Of a stretch of DNA of 33,636 nt, positions 32,171 through 33,636 are shown piece by piece. The notes under the pieces were generated by a model that saw only the letters and a list, made by a program, of their open reading frames with translations, was not told the DNA's origin and searched no databases. The position numbers and the translations under genes were made by a program. The DNA lies in the NCBI GenBank assembly GCA_000402295.1, contig AQRW01000164.1:1-33636 (forward strand), given 5' to 3'. This DNA is from Candidatus Aerophobus profundus SCGC AAA252-L23 (GTDB taxonomy: Bacteria > Aerophobota > Aerophobia > Aerophobales > Aerophobaceae). Each line of letters starts with the position of its first letter. Within the stretch, counting starts at the first letter, position 1.

Positions 32171-33636
32171 ATGAGAAGAAGACCGTACGTGGTGGTAATT
32201 GCTCTGATATTCTGCTTAGCGGTATCTACGGGGGCTGTTCTTGCCGGATGGGAGAGAACTGTCGTGGACTCGTCTGGAGCCCAGACGTGTTGGATGCTGG
32301 GTCTGGCTGTAGGTGACGGAGATAATGATGAAAGTAGGGAGGTATATGGGTCCCGGGTACTCTCTTCCTATTCCAGCGAGGTATACCAGTTCACGTGGAA
32401 CGGGGACGGGTGGCCGGGTCTACAGGTGGCATCCTGGGAATCCTCTTTGGTGAATCCTTGGCCTCCTGTTTTGTCCCTCGTGGTCCCCGTCGGCATCGTC
32501 ATTGGCGATGGAAATCACAACGGGACGGAAGAGCTTTACGCTGGGTGCGGGCATTACTTGGTTAATTTGCTTGATAGGACCCTCGAGTCCGCAACTGGTA
32601 TTGTCCGGCAGGTTCGTTGGAATGGCAGTAAGTGGCAGGATAGCCTGGTGGGTTCCACTGATTACCCTGTCATGGGTGTGGAGGTTGGTGATGGAAATAA
32701 TGATGCAGCAAAGGAAGTCTATGCCTTATCGGTCAAATTAACTGAGGGCGGCGAGACCCCTGATTACAAGATTTACCAGTTTCGTTGGGATGGGTCGATC
32801 TGGAAGCCAAGCGAAGTAACCTCAGGCGAAACTGCTATCGTTATCGTTGATTTTACCGTTGGTGACGGAGATAACGATTCAAACTCAGAAGTCTATGCCG
32901 CGTGTGGTGATAGGACCATCTACCAGTTCCAAGGGGATGAGCTCAGCGGGTGGCAGAAAACAGCCGTAGCCTCGAGTCCAACAGCCATCACGAACATTGC
33001 TCTTGGCGACGGAGATGGCGATGGAGAATTGGAGGTGTACGCCGCCTGCAGCGATAGGCACATCTATCAGTTCAAGTGGAATGGGGGAGAGTGGGTGCGA
33101 GAGCTGGTTGGCTCTACCCCCGATTCGGTCCTGGACCTGGTCATTGGGGACGGAGATGGCGATGCAAAGCCGGAGATCTATGCTGGCTGCAGCAATAGGC
33201 ATATCTATCAGTTCAAGTGGAATGGGGGAGAATGGGTAGCAGAGGACATTGGTTCTGACGATACGGAGGATTATCGTATGCTGCGTGTGGCCGTTGGCGA
33301 TGGAGATAACGATGAAGAACCCGAGGTCTACGGACTATCCTTGTGGGGTGATTTCGGTGACCTTCAGAATCCCCAGGGAGCGTACACCATCTACCAGTTC
33401 AAAATGATGCAGCCCCCTACTGTCAGCATTACTTTCCCGGCCTCGGGTGATCTTGTCACCGGCACTATTGATCTTACTGCCTCAGCCACCGATAATACCG
33501 CAGTGAGCCGGGTAGAGTTCTGGGACACCAGCTTGATTTCCTCCGATACTGCCAGTCCTTATAGCGTCAGCTGGAATACCAACAGTGCTTCAGATGGCTC
33601 CTGTACCTTAAAAGCAGTAGCCTATGATACTCAGGG
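32171..33636 (+). CDS. Secreted protein with seven FG-GAP/VCBS-like repeats and an Ig-like domain, 3' truncated
   Basis: The frame is open from ATG 32171 to the window end (~488 residues). The N-terminus, MRRRPYVVVIALIFCLAV followed by STGAVLAG, is a signal peptide. Seven repeats begin near residues 47, 111, 172, 230, 278, 325 and 375. Each has a Gly-Asp-Gly-(Asp/Asn) calcium-type loop such as VGDGDNDE, then E(V/I/L)Y(A/G), and most end with IYQF(K/R)WNG. Seven copies fit one seven-bladed beta-propeller like FG-GAP/VCBS proteins. From about 415 an Ig-like domain (PPTVSITFPASGD, then DNTAVSRVEFW) starts and the gene runs off the window. AAGGAAGA lies 6 bp before the ATG. Base composition is richer in G and C than the neighbouring genes, which may reflect separate ancestry. 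Ligand is unknown; a cell-surface or adhesive role is inference. Confidence 0.8.
   Translation, partial: MRRRPYVVVIALIFCLAVSTGAVLAGWERTVVDSSGAQTCWMLGLAVGDGDNDESREVYGSRVLSSYSSEVYQFTWNGDGWPGLQVASWESSLVNPWPPVLSLVVPVGIVIGDGNHNGTEELYAGCGHYLVNLLDRTLESATGIVRQVRWNGSKWQDSLVGSTDYPVMGVEVGDGNNDAAKEVYALSVKLTEGGETPDYKIYQFRWDGSIWKPSEVTSGETAIVIVDFTVGDGDNDSNSEVYAACGDRTIYQFQGDELSGWQKTAVASSPTAITNIALGDGDGDGELEVYAACSDRHIYQFKWNGGEWVRELVGSTPDSVLDLVIGDGDGDAKPEIYAGCSNRHIYQFKWNGGEWVAEDIGSDDTEDYRMLRVAVGDGDNDEEPEVYGLSLWGDFGDLQNPQGAYTIYQFKMMQPPTVSITFPASGDLVTGTIDLTASATDNTAVSRVEFWDTSLISSDTASPYSVSWNTNSASDGSCTLKAVAYDTQ

Overview
The window reads as chromosomal DNA of an anaerobic, probably fermentative or acetogenic, uncultured bacterium. 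The evidence is a Cys-type cytoplasmic formate dehydrogenase with NADH and NADPH modules, a membrane pyrophosphatase of the K+-dependent type, nickel-enzyme maturation genes, an orphan NfnA-like flavoprotein, and a bacterial housekeeping core (prs, L25/CTC, pth, uvrA, tRNA-Leu). GC content is moderate, GTG/TTG starts are common and genes are tightly packed. Intergenic gaps hold dispersed double-hairpin repeats of a kind seen in poorly characterised candidate phyla. I cannot assign a phylum from sequence alone.

Layout. 1-320: end of a pyruvate-kinase-C-terminal-like protein. 527-1387 (-): a beta-keto acid cleavage enzyme. 1600-7304: a housekeeping block (unusual adenylate kinase, prs, L25, pth, hppA) with two near-perfect sigma-A promoters. 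7387-9082: a MEMO-family protein convergent with an NfnA-like ferredoxin:NAD(P)H reductase subunit. 9336-13044: uvrA convergent with, and overlapping, larE. 13290-14397: a strong promoter and two translationally coupled unknown genes (a membrane-anchored molybdopterin-oxidoreductase-like domain and a polytopic membrane protein). 14620-15402: a formate/nitrite channel. 15530-21836: the formate dehydrogenase operon. 21841-22465: mobA, frameshifted in a G8 tract. 22470-25452: sugar kinase, HAD phosphatase and pentose-phosphate epimerase. 25741-27944: class III aminotransferase and ROK glucokinase. 28186-30000: pncC, hypB, hypA. 30012-31644 (-): ABC ATPase, small zinc-ribbon-like protein, tRNA-Leu(CAG). 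32171-end: a secreted seven-repeat beta-propeller protein, cut by the window edge.

How the genes work together. The centre of interest is 13.3-22.5 kb. A FocA/NirC-type channel could carry formate, and the NuoE / Fd-NuoF-GltD / FdhA complex would interconvert formate and CO2 with NAD(H) and NADP(H), possibly with ferredoxin by flavin-based bifurcation. MobA would supply the bis-guanylyl pterin cofactor. The 1045-residue fusion joins a complete NuoF-type NADH module to a complete GltD/NfnB-type NADPH module in one chain. An NfnA-like subunit without an adjacent NfnB lies 7 kb upstream. HypA/HypB and LarE show that nickel enzymes exist elsewhere in the genome.

Two families of paired-palindrome repeats (A: core CGCAGGCTTTAGCCTGCG; B: core GTCCGATAAATCGGAC) occupy most gaps over 150 bp. 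No CRISPR array, rRNA, transposase or phage gene was seen.
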